Shown one piece after another: positions 33,578-43,705 of a stretch of DNA of 63,800 bases. The notes under the pieces are model-generated. The model did no database searches. It was not told where the DNA came from and saw nothing but the letters and a program-made list of their open reading frames with translations. The stretch is taken from positions 1 to 63,800 of the forward strand of contig JAHLFB010000011.1 of NCBI GenBank assembly GCA_018884025.1, read 5' to 3'. The translations under genes were made by a program, and so were the position numbers. This DNA is from Candidatus Phocaeicola faecipullorum (GTDB taxonomy: Bacteria; Bacteroidota; Bacteroidia; Bacteroidales; Bacteroidaceae). Every line of letters begins with the position of its first letter. Positions within the stretch are counted from its first letter, which is position 1.

Positions 33578-33644
33578 AAAAAAAACGAAATAAGCCGGCA
33601 CACTGTTGCCTTGGGTAAAATACCGCCGACAACCGTGCACCGAC
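33578..33644 (-). terminator. Attenuator-like hairpin between xylA and xylE
   Basis: On the minus strand, arms at 33628-33644 and 33594-33610 form a 17-bp stem with one mismatch and four G-U pairs. A T8 run (33578-33585) follows about 8 nt later. A second small hairpin (33651-33666) follows the xylA stop. No promoter is visible between the T-run and the xylE start, so read-through must feed xylE. Confidence 0.65.
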
Positions 33645-33669
33645 CATGTTCTGATTATTTAATCAGATA

Positions 33670-34986
33670 TTAGCAATACATATTTACAATAGCCTCGTAA
33701 AGTTCCTGCTTACCGCTAGTCTGTTTTGGTTCGCCGTTAGCCTTAGCATAAGCAACAACATCTTCAAGAGTAAGTTTTCCTTCTTCGAATTCTTTACCCT
33801 TACCGCTGTCGAATGAAGAGTAACGGTCAGCAAGCATCTTCTTGTATGGAGATTCTTCGAGCAAACGAGCTGCATTTTCAAGAGCGCGAGCCATAGCATC
33901 CATACCTGCGATGTGAGCGATGAAGATATCTTCAAGGTCAGTAGAGTTACGACGAGTCTTAGCATCGAAGTTAGTACCACCATTTCCAAGACCACCGCCA
34001 CGGATAATCTGCATCATAGCCTGAATCAATTCGTAGTTGTCGATTGGGAACTGGTCTGTATCCCATCCGTTCTGATAGTCACCACGGTTAGCGTCGATAG
34101 AACCAAGCATACCGTTGTCAACAGCTACAGCAAGTTCGTGTTCGAATGTGTGACCAGCAAGAGTAGCGTGGTTTACTTCGATATTAACTTTGAAGTCCTT
34201 GTCAAGGTTGTGAGCTTTCAAGAAACCGATAACTGTTTCAGTGTCAACATCATACTGGTGTTTAGATGGTTCCATTGGTTTTGGTTCGATAAGGAATGTA
34301 CCAGTAAAGCCTTTAGAACGTGCATAGTCACGAGCAAGAGTTAACATCTGAGCTAAGTGCTCTTTTTCACGTTTCTGGTCTGTGTTAAGAAGTGACATAT
34401 AACCTTCACGTCCGCCCCAGAATACATAGTTAGTACCACCAAGTTCGATAGTAGCGTCGATAGCATTCTTAATCTGAACAGCAGCACGAGCTACAACGTC
34501 GAAATCAGGGTTTGTAGCAGCACCGTTCATATAGCGAGCGTGTCCGAATACGTTTGCGGTACCCCACAACAGTTTAACACCAGTTTCAGCCTGTTTCTGT
34601 TTCAGGTAAGCAACAACTTCTTTCAAGTTAGCTTCATATTCTTCGATTGTTTCAGCTTCATCGCAAAGGTCAACATCATGGAAGCAATAATATTCTATAC
34701 CCAATTTCTGCATGATTTCAAATCCAGCATCTGCTTTATCTTTAGCAGCCTGTACTTTGTCAGGGTTTCCTTTCCAAGGGAAAGACTTAGTTCCCCCACC
34801 GAACTGGTCGCCACCTTCAGCGCACAATGTGTGCCACCATGCCATAGAGAATTTCAACCAGTCTTTCATCTTTTTGCCCAAGATTACTTTTTCAGCATCG
34901 TAGTAACGGAATGCCATAGGGTTTTTACTTTCTACACCTTCAAATTTGATTTTTCCAATTCCAGGAAAGTACTCTTTTGTTGCCAT
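33670..34986 (-). CDS. xylA: Xylose isomerase
   Basis: A 438-residue enzyme converting D-xylose to D-xylulose. The start is the ATG at 34986; an upstream in-frame TTG is unlikely. Signatures are [49 protein letters not shown] and GSIDANRGD, with the metal-binding Glu and Asp residues intact. It is a class II isomerase by length. Codon choice is strongly restricted compared with neighbours (frequent GTT, GGT, GCT), as in a highly expressed gene. It is the third gene of the xyl operon. Confidence 0.97.
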   Translation of the reverse strand: MATKEYFPGIGKIKFEGVESKNPMAFRYYDAEKVILGKKMKDWLKFSMAWWHTLCAEGGDQFGGGTKSFPWKGNPDKVQAAKDKADAGFEIMQKLGIEYYCFHDVDLCDEAETIEEYEANLKEVVAYLKQKQAETGVKLLWGTANVFGHARYMNGAATNPDFDVVARAAVQIKNAIDATIELGGTNYVFWGGREGYMSLLNTDQKREKEHLAQMLTLARDYARSKGFTGTFLIEPKPMEPSKHQYDVDTETVIGFLKAHNLDKDFKVNIEVNHATLAGHTFEHELAVAVDNGMLGSIDANRGDYQNGWDTDQFPIDNYELIQAMMQIIRGGGLGNGGTNFDAKTRRNSTDLEDIFIAHIAGMDAMARALENAARLLEESPYKKMLADRYSSFDSGKGKEFEEGKLTLEDVVAYAKANGEPKQTSGKQELYEAIVNMYC

Positions 34987-35050
34987 AATATTCAAAATTT
35001 AAAAAGTTAATATTAAAGTTGACAATAAATCTATTCTATTATTATTTTTA

Positions 35051-36532
35051 TTATAGTTTTTCCAAATATTCTACCCAACGTCCGTAAGCGTCAGCATAAG
35101 CAGCGGCATCACTCTGTTTTGGTTCGATAACCTCAAGCTTTTCAAGTGTTGCAAACGCTTCATTGTTATCCTTGTAAATACCAGCTCCCATACCTGCACC
35201 TTTGGCAGCACCTACAGAACCGTCTGTATCATACAATTCAATCGTTGCACCTGTTACTCCTGCCAATGTTTCACGGAATATAGGGCTCAAGAACATATTG
35301 GCATGTCCCGCATGGATTTTCTGTACATCCATTCCCATACCTTTCATGATATCTATTCCGTACTTGAACGAGAATACAATTCCTTCCTGAGCCGCACGGA
35401 TAATATGATTACGGTTGTGAAGGTTGAAGTTGACTCCATTGATAGAACATCCAACTTCCCTATTCTGCAACATACGTTCAGCACCGTTACCGAAAGGCAG
35501 GATGCTTACGCCGCCCGCACCGATAGGAGCCTGAGCAGCAAGATCGTTCATCTGCGCATATGAAACGCCTTCAGGAACAACTGTACGTTTTATCCATGAA
35601 TTTAGGATACCAGTTCCATTAATACAAAGCAACACTCCAAGACGTGTCTGTTCTGCAGTATGGTTTACATGTGCAAAAGTATTTACTCTTGATTTAGGAT
35701 CATAATTAACCTTTCCGTTCACACCATATACTACTCCGGAAGTACCTGCTGTAGATGCTATTTCACCCGGATTGAATACATTCAATGAAAGAGCGTTGTT
35801 AGGCTGGTCGCCGGCACGGTATGTTACAGGAATACCTTCTTTAAGTCCCAGTTCCTTTGCGGCTGAGGCTGTCACCCTACCCTGTTCAGAGAAAGTAGGC
35901 TTGATATCAGCTATTATAGACTTGTCAAAGCCATAATAATCCATAAGGAAATCTGCTACACGGTTGTTCTTGAAATCCCAGAACATACCTTCTGAAAGGC
36001 CTGATACAGTAGTGCATATTTCACCTGTCAGTTTCATGGCGATGTAATCTCCCGGAAGCATAATCTTATATATCTTTTCAAAGATTTCCGGCTCGTTTTC
36101 CTTAATCCATGCAAGTTTTGATGCGGTAAAGTTACCAGGAGAGTTAAGCAGATGCGACAAGCATTTTTCCTCGCCTATTGTCTGAAAAGCCTTCTGTCCA
36201 TATGGCACAGCTCTTGAGTCACACCATATGATGGCAGGACGAAGAACGTTCTGGTCTTTATCAACGCATACCAGACCATGCATCTGATAAGATATACCTA
36301 TAGCCTTTATGTCCTCAGGTTTTACTCCTGACTCAGCCATTATAGCATTTGTGGAAAGTTTAAGGTTTTCCCACCAGTTGGCAGGTTCCTGCTCTGCCCA
36401 TCCCTGCTTTACAGCTATAATAGCAGCTTCTGTCTTAGGGAAAAACGCAGAAGATACACACTTGCCTGTAACGGCATTTACCAAACTCGCCTTAACAGAC
36501 GAACTACCAATATCATATCCTAATAAATACAT
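35051..36532 (-). CDS. xylB: Xylulokinase
   Basis: A 493-residue FGGY-family kinase that phosphorylates D-xylulose to D-xylulose 5-phosphate. The N-terminal phosphate loop is GYDIGSSSVKASL, the catalytic region contains YQMHGLV and WCDSRA, and the second ATP-binding signature is AGTSGVVYG with GGAERM-like turns. It lies 17 nt downstream of the Nudix regulator and 64 nt upstream of xylA, in the usual Bacteroides order. Confidence 0.95.
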   Translation of the reverse strand: MYLLGYDIGSSSVKASLVNAVTGKCVSSAFFPKTEAAIIAVKQGWAEQEPANWWENLKLSTNAIMAESGVKPEDIKAIGISYQMHGLVCVDKDQNVLRPAIIWCDSRAVPYGQKAFQTIGEEKCLSHLLNSPGNFTASKLAWIKENEPEIFEKIYKIMLPGDYIAMKLTGEICTTVSGLSEGMFWDFKNNRVADFLMDYYGFDKSIIADIKPTFSEQGRVTASAAKELGLKEGIPVTYRAGDQPNNALSLNVFNPGEIASTAGTSGVVYGVNGKVNYDPKSRVNTFAHVNHTAEQTRLGVLLCINGTGILNSWIKRTVVPEGVSYAQMNDLAAQAPIGAGGVSILPFGNGAERMLQNREVGCSINGVNFNLHNRNHIIRAAQEGIVFSFKYGIDIMKGMGMDVQKIHAGHANMFLSPIFRETLAGVTGATIELYDTDGSVGAAKGAGMGAGIYKDNNEAFATLEKLEVIEPKQSDAAAYADAYGRWVEYLEKL

Positions 36533-36549
36533 GTTAATATAGTTTTAGA

Positions 36550-37272
36550 TTATCTTCTTGTCTTGTTATATATTTTTTTGTCAAATCTGTAATACCTTGC
36601 AGCCCTGTGGGACACTCCCTGCTGATACTCGTCCATCGGGATTACGTATTCCATCATCATTATTTTCTTATGGAAGTTTCTCACGTCAATCTGCTTACCG
36701 AACAGAACTTCATAAAGAGTTCTCAACTGCAAAGCCGTAAACTTTCTAGGGAGCAGTTCAAACAGACATGATGGAGTAAACTCCACGTACTGGCGGATAA
36801 ATTTTATAGCTTCATCTATAATAAGATTATGGTCGAACGCCAAGTCCTTTATTTCATCCAACGGAACCCACTCAGCCTGAAAATTATCAAGATTCTTGTT
36901 CAATGCCCTGTCTATCTTGACAAGCGCCAGATATGCTATCGTCACTATGCGTTCAACTTTTGCCTTCTGGGCTCTTTCCAGCCACCTTACATCTTTAGGG
37001 TTCTTGGTTCTGTCTTTAGAGCCGAAAGCCTTAAACTGCATAAGATTAACATTCTTGAGACCTGTCAGTTCGTTTAACACACGTTTCGCAGCACCGTCCA
37101 AATCTTCATCCATATATATAAGACTACCGGGAAGTTTCATATCGTGAAAGACCTCACCGCTGTCCTCGCCTATACGTCTGAGAAGAAGGACTCTCAAGCG
37201 TTCGCCGTCAAATCCTACAACCACGCAGTCAACGGAAATATGATTGTTAGCCAAAGGCATTTTGTGTTCCAT
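36550..37272 (-). CDS. xylR: Nudix-winged-helix regulator of xylose operon
   Basis: A 240-residue NrtR/AraR-type regulator. The N-terminal Nudix domain (about 12-150) has a degraded Nudix box: LPGSLIYMDEDLDGAAKRVLNELTGL lacks the REUXEE core, so it probably binds a sugar ligand rather than hydrolysing. A C-terminal winged helix (about 165-235) includes FTALQLRTLYEVLFG and NFHKKIMMMEYV. Such proteins control arabinose and xylose genes in Bacteroides. It is the first gene of the operon it presumably controls. Its operator was not identified with confidence. Confidence 0.88.
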   Translation of the reverse strand: MEHKMPLANNHISVDCVVVGFDGERLRVLLLRRIGEDSGEVFHDMKLPGSLIYMDEDLDGAAKRVLNELTGLKNVNLMQFKAFGSKDRTKNPKDVRWLERAQKAKVERIVTIAYLALVKIDRALNKNLDNFQAEWVPLDEIKDLAFDHNLIIDEAIKFIRQYVEFTPSCLFELLPRKFTALQLRTLYEVLFGKQIDVRNFHKKIMMMEYVIPMDEYQQGVSHRAARYYRFDKKIYNKTRR

Positions 37273-37705
37273 ACTATATGTGTTTATCTGTTTTCCGAGT
37301 GCAAATAAAAAGCATTATTTTCAATTATGCAAGAAATAAAAGAAAAAAATTCATAGCTGCATATTCATTTAATATTCAATGAAATACATATCATATATAA
37401 TACAATATCACCATATAACCTTTTCATCCAATATACAATATGATATTTAATGTAATTCACCCATTATTGCACGCTGTTCCTCATACTGCAATAAAGCATT
37501 TAACTTACAGATATTTACACATGATTAGAGCCCGACAGAAGATAAACAGTTATTGTATTTTTCAAAGATAAAATATAACAACACGAAAAAGCGTTTAATC
37601 GGCTAACTACAGTTGAATATTTTAGAGAAAACCTCATTTGTTAAAAAACGCAAACACATGATTTTTCTAACTCAAGTTCCGCATTTTCCGGCAAAAAGCG
37701 CAGAT
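37273..37705. other. Long AT-rich intergenic region upstream of xylR
   Basis: No convincing gene. It holds a weak -7-like box for xylR (TTTATTTG, 37302-37309, minus strand) with CTTG 20 nt upstream. An 8-bp inverted repeat TTATTGCA/TGCAATAA lies at 37464-37471 and 37487-37494. TACAATAT occurs twice in a stretch that is otherwise low in complexity. The xyl operator is likely here, but I cannot point to it. Confidence 0.5.
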
Positions 37706-37763
37706 ACAAAAAACGCATCAACGCCTTGCAAAATCCATGTGGACCGCAAGGCGTTGATGCGTT
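37706..37763 (-). terminator. Strong terminator of lon-tgt-lptF/G operon
   Basis: A perfect 17-bp stem (37712-37728 with 37747-37763), an 18-nt loop and a T6 run on the minus strand, 19 nt after the last gene. Confidence 0.92.
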
Positions 37764-37781
37764 ATATCAGAGATTTTTCAG

Positions 37782-38912
37782 CTATTTAGGAGCCTTTATA
37801 TACAAATATATGGCAATAAACAGGTACAGTATATTAGGTATCCAGACCGCAACAACAGGCGGAACATTTCCGCTGATAGCGAATGTAGAGGATATAGTCT
37901 GGAAAAGTATGTATGAGGCGCTCAATCCCAGACCGACACCAAGGTTCATACCCATACCTCCTTTTACCTTCTTTGAAGAAAGCGATGCGCCTATAAGGGT
38001 AAGAATGAACGCCGCAAACGGAGTTGCTATACGTTTATAATATTCCACCTCAAACTCCTTTATATTGGCAAAACCACGACGTTTCTGATTATCAATATAA
38101 GTTTTCAGTTCCGGACTGGTCATAGTTTCATACTGATCTCGCGTTATCAGGAAGTCCTGAGGCTCCATTTTGATTACGGTATCAAGTTTCTCACCTTTGG
38201 TTATCACTTCCTTCATACCCTTCATCTCCCTTATCATGTAGTCCCTAACAACCCATTTATGCTGTTGTGTAGTATCATAAGTGGCTCGTCTTGCCGTAAG
38301 ATGGGACACAAGCTTATTATCCTCAAACTTATCGAGCGAAAAACGATATCCGGTAAGATTATAATTTTCGTATCTTTCCATATAGGCAATAGTGTTGGTA
38401 TCTACCACCAACTGTATATTGCGTGCATAATTAACCTTCTTCTTGTTCTTGTATTTCGTTTCAAAGTCTATTCTGACAGCACTACCCTTAGGTATAAACT
38501 CAGAACTAAGCACATAAGTACCTATGGCTATAATCGCTGCCGAAAGAAAATATGGCACCAGCAACCTTTTGAAACTCATTCCGGTAGAAAACATAGCAAT
38601 AATCTCGGAGTTCTCAGCCAGCTTACTGGTAAAAAATATAACGGATATGAATATAAACAGCGGACTGAACAGATTGGCATAATACGGAACAAAGTTCATG
38701 TAATAGTCAAAAATGATTGCTTCCAGAGGAGCCTTACTGTTTATAAACTTATCTATGTTTTCGTTTATGTCGAACACTATGGATATAGACAGGATTAGAG
38801 TCAGGGCAAAAAAGAATGTACCCAGAAACTTTTTCATTATATACCTGTCTATACGTCTCAACCAGAAACGTTTCAGGATTTTCTCCTTTAATCTTAAAAG
38901 TTTCTCCTTCAT
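37782..38912 (-). CDS. LptF/LptG-family permease (YjgP/YjgQ)
   Basis: A 376-residue inner-membrane subunit of the LPS export ABC transporter. TM segments cluster at the N-terminus (IDRYIMKKFLGTFFFALTLILSISIVFD, NLFSPLFIFISVIFF) and at the C-terminus (FAAFILTLIGASLSS and two more), with a large periplasmic beta-jellyroll between. Start LRRIDRYIMKKF is typical. LptF and LptG cannot be separated from sequence alone. It is the third gene after lon and tgt. Confidence 0.9.
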   Translation of the reverse strand: MKEKLLRLKEKILKRFWLRRIDRYIMKKFLGTFFFALTLILSISIVFDINENIDKFINSKAPLEAIIFDYYMNFVPYYANLFSPLFIFISVIFFTSKLAENSEIIAMFSTGMSFKRLLVPYFLSAAIIAIGTYVLSSEFIPKGSAVRIDFETKYKNKKKVNYARNIQLVVDTNTIAYMERYENYNLTGYRFSLDKFEDNKLVSHLTARRATYDTTQQHKWVVRDYMIREMKGMKEVITKGEKLDTVIKMEPQDFLITRDQYETMTSPELKTYIDNQKRRGFANIKEFEVEYYKRIATPFAAFILTLIGASLSSKKVKGGMGMNLGVGLGLSASYILFQTISSTFAISGNVPPVVAVWIPNILYLFIAIYLYIKAPK

Positions 38913-38949
38913 ATTACTATATTAGAGTTTCACTTCAAACTGCCAGTAG

Positions 38950-40080
38950 TTACAGGCGGGTGGACAGACGTTCCACCATTGCCGGTTTCCATGTTGAGAA
39001 ATCGCCTGCTATTATATGTGCCCTGGCTTCCTTGACCAACCACAAATAGAATGCGAGGTTATGTATAGAGGCAATCTGCAAGGCCAACAATTCTTCGGCA
39101 TGGAACAGATGTCTGAGATATGCACGGCTGTACAAAGTATCCACATATGACGCTCCGTCCTCCTCGATTGGCGAATAGTCTTTCTCCCACTTCTTGTTGC
39201 GCATGTTCATAATGCCATTCTTTGTGAAAAGCATTCCGTTACGTCCATTACGAGTAGGCATAACACAATCGAACATGTCAACACCACGCTCTATTCCTTC
39301 AAGTATATTGACCGGTGTACCTACCCCCATCAGATATCTTGGCTTGTCTTTCGGAAGAATTTCGTTAACCACTTCTATCATCTCATACATCTTTTCAGTA
39401 GGTTCTCCTACCGCCAATCCTCCGATAGCATTACCGTCGGCACCCTTTGAAGCTATATATTCGGCAGAACGTTTGCGCAAATCCGGATATACACATCCCT
39501 GCACTATAGGGAACAAAGACTGATTATATCCATATTTAGGCTCTGTCTCGTTAAAACGAGTTATACATCTGTCCAGCCATCTGTGAGTAAGCTCCATGGA
39601 TTTCTTAGCATAGTCATAATCAGACGTACCTGGAGCACACTCATCGAATGCCATCATTATATCGGCACCGATAGTACGTTCTATATCCATAACTTTTTCA
39701 GGAGTAAACAGATGTTTTGAGCCGTCAATATGAGAACGGAATTCCACACCTTCCTCACGCATTTTTCTTATTCCGGACAATGAGAACACCTGAAATCCGC
39801 CACTGTCAGTCAGCATAGGACGGTCAAATCCATTGAACTTATGCAATCCGCCAGCACCTTCGATGACGTCAAGTCCAGGTCTCAGATAAAGATGGTATGT
39901 ATTTCCAAGTATAATCTGAGCCTTGATATCCTCCTTCAGTTCCGGAAGCTGAACCCCTTTTACAGTGCCAAGTGTTCCCACTGGCATGAAAATAGGAGTT
40001 TCAATCTGTCCATGATCAGTAGTGATAAGTCCTGCCCTGGCATTTGACTTAGGGTCCGTATATTGTAATTCAAATTTCAT
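38950..40080 (-). CDS. tgt: tRNA-guanine transglycosylase, Zn-site Cys absent
   Basis: A 376-residue enzyme that exchanges guanine-34 for preQ1 in tRNAs with GUN anticodons. TDSGGFQVFSLS and FDCVMPTRNGRNGM (catalytic Asp) are intact, as are MAFDECAPG and GGLAVGEP. The C-terminal zinc site of bacterial Tgt (C-X-C-X2-C ... H) is not present: the equivalent stretch reads DGASYVDTLYSRAYLRHLF, with the following HN retained. The fold may be stabilised without zinc. It lies 24 nt after lon. Confidence 0.93.
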   Translation of the reverse strand: MKFELQYTDPKSNARAGLITTDHGQIETPIFMPVGTLGTVKGVQLPELKEDIKAQIILGNTYHLYLRPGLDVIEGAGGLHKFNGFDRPMLTDSGGFQVFSLSGIRKMREEGVEFRSHIDGSKHLFTPEKVMDIERTIGADIMMAFDECAPGTSDYDYAKKSMELTHRWLDRCITRFNETEPKYGYNQSLFPIVQGCVYPDLRKRSAEYIASKGADGNAIGGLAVGEPTEKMYEMIEVVNEILPKDKPRYLMGVGTPVNILEGIERGVDMFDCVMPTRNGRNGMLFTKNGIMNMRNKKWEKDYSPIEEDGASYVDTLYSRAYLRHLFHAEELLALQIASIHNLAFYLWLVKEARAHIIAGDFSTWKPAMVERLSTRL

Positions 40081-40104
40081 ATATTATCGGTCTAAATTTT
40101 ATGG

Positions 40105-42567
40105 TCAATTTTCCTTCTTTTCCTCAGGTATAGTAAGTTTTGGCGCATTAGTCACCACTTCATCAGTAAGGGCTATGTCGAGCACCTCCCTTATATCGCC
40201 AACATAATGGAACTTCAATCCTTTAAGGTATATTTCCGGAATATTGTCTATATCTTTCTTATTATCCTTGCAAAGAACTATTTCTTCTATTCCGGCACGT
40301 TTGGCAGCCAGAATTTTTTCCTTTATACCTCCCACCGGCAACACTTTTCCGCGAAGGGTTATCTCGCCAGTCATGGCCAGGCGGTTCTTCACCTTTCTTC
40401 TAGTAAGTGCGGATGCCAGCGAAGTAACCATAGTTATACCTGCCGACGGTCCGTCTTTAGGAATTGCTCCTTCGGGCACGTGTATGTGTATATTCCAGTT
40501 TTCAAATACTTCCTCCGGTACTCCAAGCAAATCGTTATGCGCCTTGAGATATTCCAATGCCAGCATGGCAGACTCTTTCATAACGTCGCCCAGATTTCCC
40601 GTAAGCGTCAGACGGCTTCCCTTGCCACGGCTAAGGCTTGTTTCGACGAACAATATTTCACCACCCACAGCAGTCCATGCCAGTCCGGTAACAACTCCGG
40701 CATATTCATTTCCCTGGTATTTATCCCTGGAGTATTCAACCGGGCCAAGACATGCCGGTATATCCTCTGCCTTAAGCTCTGTTGTAGAAACCTCTTTGCC
40801 TGAAGCTATATTGAAAGCGGTACGTCTCATGACCTTGTTTATTTTCTTTTCAAGTTCACGCACTCCACTCTCGCGTGTATAATTCTCTATTATAAATTCT
40901 ATAGCCGCCTTCGACAGTTTTATATTGTCTTTTGTCAGGCCGTTTGCCTCCATAGCCTTCGGAATAAGATGCCTTCTGGCTATCTCTATCTTTTCCTCTG
41001 TAATGTATCCGCTAACCTCAATAAGCTCCATTCTGTCAAGCAACGGAGCCGGTATTCCTCCCAGATTATTGGCCGTAGCTATAAACATGACGTTAGACAA
41101 ATCATAATCGATGTCTATATAGTTGTCATGGAATGTACCATTCTGCTCAGGGTCCAACACTTCAAGCATAGCTGATGACGGGTCGCCCTGATTACTGCTG
41201 CCGAGTTTATCTATTTCATCGAGGATTATAACCGGATTTGACGAACCGGCCTTTATAAGGCTCTTTATAATACGTCCCGGCATAGCACCGATATATGTTT
41301 TCCTATGTCCTCTGATTTCAGCCTCGTCATGAACTCCACCGAGCGACATTCTGACATATTTTCTCTTCAAAGCCGATGCTATGGAACGTCCCAATGATGT
41401 CTTACCTACTCCCGGAGGGCCATAAAGGCACAGTATAGGAGATTTCATATCGCCTTTAAGTTTCAATACGGCCAAATGTTCCAGAATACGTTCCTTTACC
41501 TTCTCCAGTCCGTAATGGTCATGATTAAGAGTCTTCTCGGCTGCTTTCAGATTAATATTCTGCGGAGTAAACACATTCCATGGCAGTGCCAGCAGATTTT
41601 GCAGGTACGAATACTGCACATTATAGTCAGGCGACTGCGGATTAATCCTTTCCAGCTTTGTCACCTCCTTCTCAAAAATCTCAGCAACTTCCTTTGACCA
41701 CAGTTTCTTCTGTCCCTGGGCACGCAGATTGTCTATCTCGCTTTCTGCACCATTACCCAGCTCATCCTGTATATTCTTGAGCTGTTGCTGAAGGAAATAT
41801 TCACGCTGCTGCTTGTCCAGTTCCTCACGCGTACGCATCTGGATATTCTGTTTCAGTTTGGCTATTTCCAACTGCTCGTTCAGATACTCTATAAGGTGTA
41901 TAGCCCTGTCTTTAATAGAGTCGTGCTTAAGGAGTTCATACTTGGCAGTAATCTCAAGCGGGAAATTAGAACATATGAAATTTATCCTGACAGCATCACC
42001 TTCCATATCTCTTAAGGCCATAAGGAAATCTTGTCCGACCTCTTCCATGCTTTCATGCAATTTCTTCATCACATCAAAACATGTACTCATTATAGCCTTA
42101 AACTCGTTTGTCTTAGGAGTCTTGTTATTTTCCAATATAGGCTGTGCTGTTCCTGTCAGATACGGTTCTGTAGAAACTATACTCTCCAGTCTGACCTTTG
42201 GTCCGCATGTATGTATGAGCGCGTTTGTAGCACCTCCCGGCAACTCCAAAATGCGCACAATCCTTCCTACTACGCCCAACGGATACAAATCATCCATGTT
42301 AGGTTCGTCAACCATGGCGTCTTTCTGTGTAGCCAATATCACTGGAAGTTTCTTCTTGTATGCAGACTTAACCAGTTCCAAAGTGCTTCTTCTGCCTATG
42401 GCTACCGGCATCACAATTTCCGGGAATATTATCATATTGCGCAATGGCAATACCGGCATTTCCCCCTCCAAATTTTCTATTGGCATGTCAGTCTGATCTA
42501 TATCTATTTTAGCTATCAAAGCTACTTCATCTTTCTTGCTCATCTTACTTTTTTTATCTTCCGGCAT
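40105..42567 (-). CDS. lon: ATP-dependent protease Lon
   Basis: An 820-residue LonA protease. The N-terminal LAN domain begins at [15 protein letters not shown]. The AAA+ module has [13 protein letters not shown] (Walker A), [11 protein letters not shown] (Walker B) and sensor regions. The C-terminal serine-lysine protease contains [10 protein letters not shown] and [10 protein letters not shown]. It degrades misfolded and regulatory proteins in the cytoplasm. It is the first gene of lon-tgt-lptF/G. A -7 box (42604-42611, minus) lies 36 nt upstream. Confidence 0.97.
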   Translation of the reverse strand: MPEDKKSKMSKKDEVALIAKIDIDQTDMPIENLEGEMPVLPLRNMIIFPEIVMPVAIGRRSTLELVKSAYKKKLPVILATQKDAMVDEPNMDDLYPLGVVGRIVRILELPGGATNALIHTCGPKVRLESIVSTEPYLTGTAQPILENNKTPKTNEFKAIMSTCFDVMKKLHESMEEVGQDFLMALRDMEGDAVRINFICSNFPLEITAKYELLKHDSIKDRAIHLIEYLNEQLEIAKLKQNIQMRTREELDKQQREYFLQQQLKNIQDELGNGAESEIDNLRAQGQKKLWSKEVAEIFEKEVTKLERINPQSPDYNVQYSYLQNLLALPWNVFTPQNINLKAAEKTLNHDHYGLEKVKERILEHLAVLKLKGDMKSPILCLYGPPGVGKTSLGRSIASALKRKYVRMSLGGVHDEAEIRGHRKTYIGAMPGRIIKSLIKAGSSNPVIILDEIDKLGSSNQGDPSSAMLEVLDPEQNGTFHDNYIDIDYDLSNVMFIATANNLGGIPAPLLDRMELIEVSGYITEEKIEIARRHLIPKAMEANGLTKDNIKLSKAAIEFIIENYTRESGVRELEKKINKVMRRTAFNIASGKEVSTTELKAEDIPACLGPVEYSRDKYQGNEYAGVVTGLAWTAVGGEILFVETSLSRGKGSRLTLTGNLGDVMKESAMLALEYLKAHNDLLGVPEEVFENWNIHIHVPEGAIPKDGPSAGITMVTSLASALTRRKVKNRLAMTGEITLRGKVLPVGGIKEKILAAKRAGIEEIVLCKDNKKDIDNIPEIYLKGLKFHYVGDIREVLDIALTDEVVTNAPKLTIPEEKKEN

Positions 42568-42603
42568 ATTTTATCGTGAATTATCTGTTTATACAAACGG
42601 CTA

Positions 42604-42611
42604 CAAAGTTA
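42604..42611 (-). promoter_or_regulatory. -7 box for lon
   Basis: TAACTTTG on the minus strand, an exact -7 consensus, 36 nt before the lon start. The -33 region is poorly matched. Confidence 0.5.
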
Positions 42612-42770
42612 GTGATTATACACATAATAATAAAACATTTTATATCAAATGAAACATAAAATAAGGAAATATCTATTTCCAGACAGAAGTTTTCAGAAAT
42701 GTATCACGGCAAATAATCATAAACGCAGGTATGAAAATGTATTTTGCCATGACACCATCTATAAATACAA

Positions 42771-42854
42771 CTTATATTTATAAAAACATAGATTGTATTT
42801 TTATATAAATAACTTGTATTTACACAAATACAGCTTGTATTTATACAAAATGAA
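42771..42854. repeat. Four tandem 21-bp direct repeats
   Basis: Units start at 42771, 42792, 42813 and 42834, a period of exactly 21 bp. The consensus is CTTGTATTTATACAAAnA; the later units contain the dyad TGTATTT...AAATACA. Units 3 and 4 are most alike. Two helical turns per unit would place the sites on one face of DNA. Confidence 0.7.
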
Positions 42855-42960
42855 GAAGAAACTACATTTTTATGAGCGGACATGGATATAATACTTTTTA
42901 TGTCCTAATGACAATACCAATTCTTTTCATTATACGCAATGCAAATCCGGCCGATATGAG

Positions 42961-42968
42961 TATCTTTG
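42961..42968 (+). promoter_or_regulatory. -7 box for trmN
   Basis: TATCTTTG, an exact -7 consensus, 22 nt before the ATG at 42991. The 21-bp repeats end about 105 bp upstream of it. Confidence 0.5.
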
Positions 42969-42990
42969 CAGCAGACAAGTAAAAGCAACA

Positions 42991-43698
42991 ATGGGAAACG
43001 AATATTTCAAATTTAAGAAATTCACTATAAGACAAGACAAATGCGCCATGAAGGTAGGTACCGACGGAGTTCTGCTTGGAGCATGGACCAATACAGAAAA
43101 CGCGTCGAGAATAGCAGACATTGGTACCGGTACAGGCCTGATAGCCATTATGTTAGCACAGAAGAGCGAAGCCTTGATAACGGGGATAGAAATAGACGGA
43201 GAAGCCGCCATACAAGCCAGGGAAAACATGGACAGCACAGAATGGAGAGACAGGCTGTCGGTAATAAATACTGACATTAACGATTTCTATACCAATCATG
43301 AAGGAGAATATGACCTAATAGTGTCCAACCCACCATTCTTTAAAGAAGACACCAAAGGACACCACGAAAAGAGAAACATGGCGAGACATACTGACATTCT
43401 GGATTTCAATACACTGACCAAAGCTGCCTCTTTCATGCTTTCCGAAGGAGGTGCGCTATGCGTGATATTGCCCGCCACATCATCGGCCGAATTTATAGCC
43501 GAGGCTTTAAAATACAGATTATACCTTTCACATAAGACGGAAGTGACAACCAAACCAGGCGCCACTCCCAAAAGAGTAATGTTGAGATTTAAAAAAGGGC
43601 ATTCCGAGGAATACACAGAGTTCTCACAACTGTTATTATCCGAGAACGGAGAAAAAAGCAAGGAATACCTGTCACTTACATCGGAATATTATCTGTAA
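42991..43698 (+). CDS. trmN: tRNA1(Val) (adenine-37-N6)-methyltransferase
   Basis: A 235-residue SAM-dependent methyltransferase of the YfiC/TrmN6 type. The N-terminus FKFKKFTIRQDKCAMKVGTDGVLLGAW is diagnostic. The SAM loop is DIGTGTGLIAIMLAQ and the catalytic motif is SNPPFF (N6-adenine class). It methylates A37 of tRNA-Val1. It converges on the lipid kinase gene with a 7-bp gap. Confidence 0.92.
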   Translation: MGNEYFKFKKFTIRQDKCAMKVGTDGVLLGAWTNTENASRIADIGTGTGLIAIMLAQKSEALITGIEIDGEAAIQARENMDSTEWRDRLSVINTDINDFYTNHEGEYDLIVSNPPFFKEDTKGHHEKRNMARHTDILDFNTLTKAASFMLSEGGALCVILPATSSAEFIAEALKYRLYLSHKTEVTTKPGATPKRVMLRFKKGHSEEYTEFSQLLLSENGEKSKEYLSLTSEYYL

Positions 43699-43705
43699 AA
43701 ACAAT

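Larger units (their letters stand above)
42568..42990. other. Intergenic region between lon and trmN
   Basis: 423 bp between divergent genes. It carries a -7 box for lon (TAACTTTG, minus, 42604-42611), a -7 box for trmN (TATCTTTG, plus, 42961-42968) and four 21-bp direct repeats (42771-42854). No open reading frame of interest. Confidence 0.7.

Noticed and set aside
33555..33647. Longer start for the sugar porter
   Set aside because: It would run through the hairpin and T-run after xylA. The ATG at 33554 gives the normal N-terminus of the family.
42771..42854. Possible CRISPR array
   Set aside because: Units are contiguous 21-bp repeats without distinct spacers, and no cas genes are nearby.
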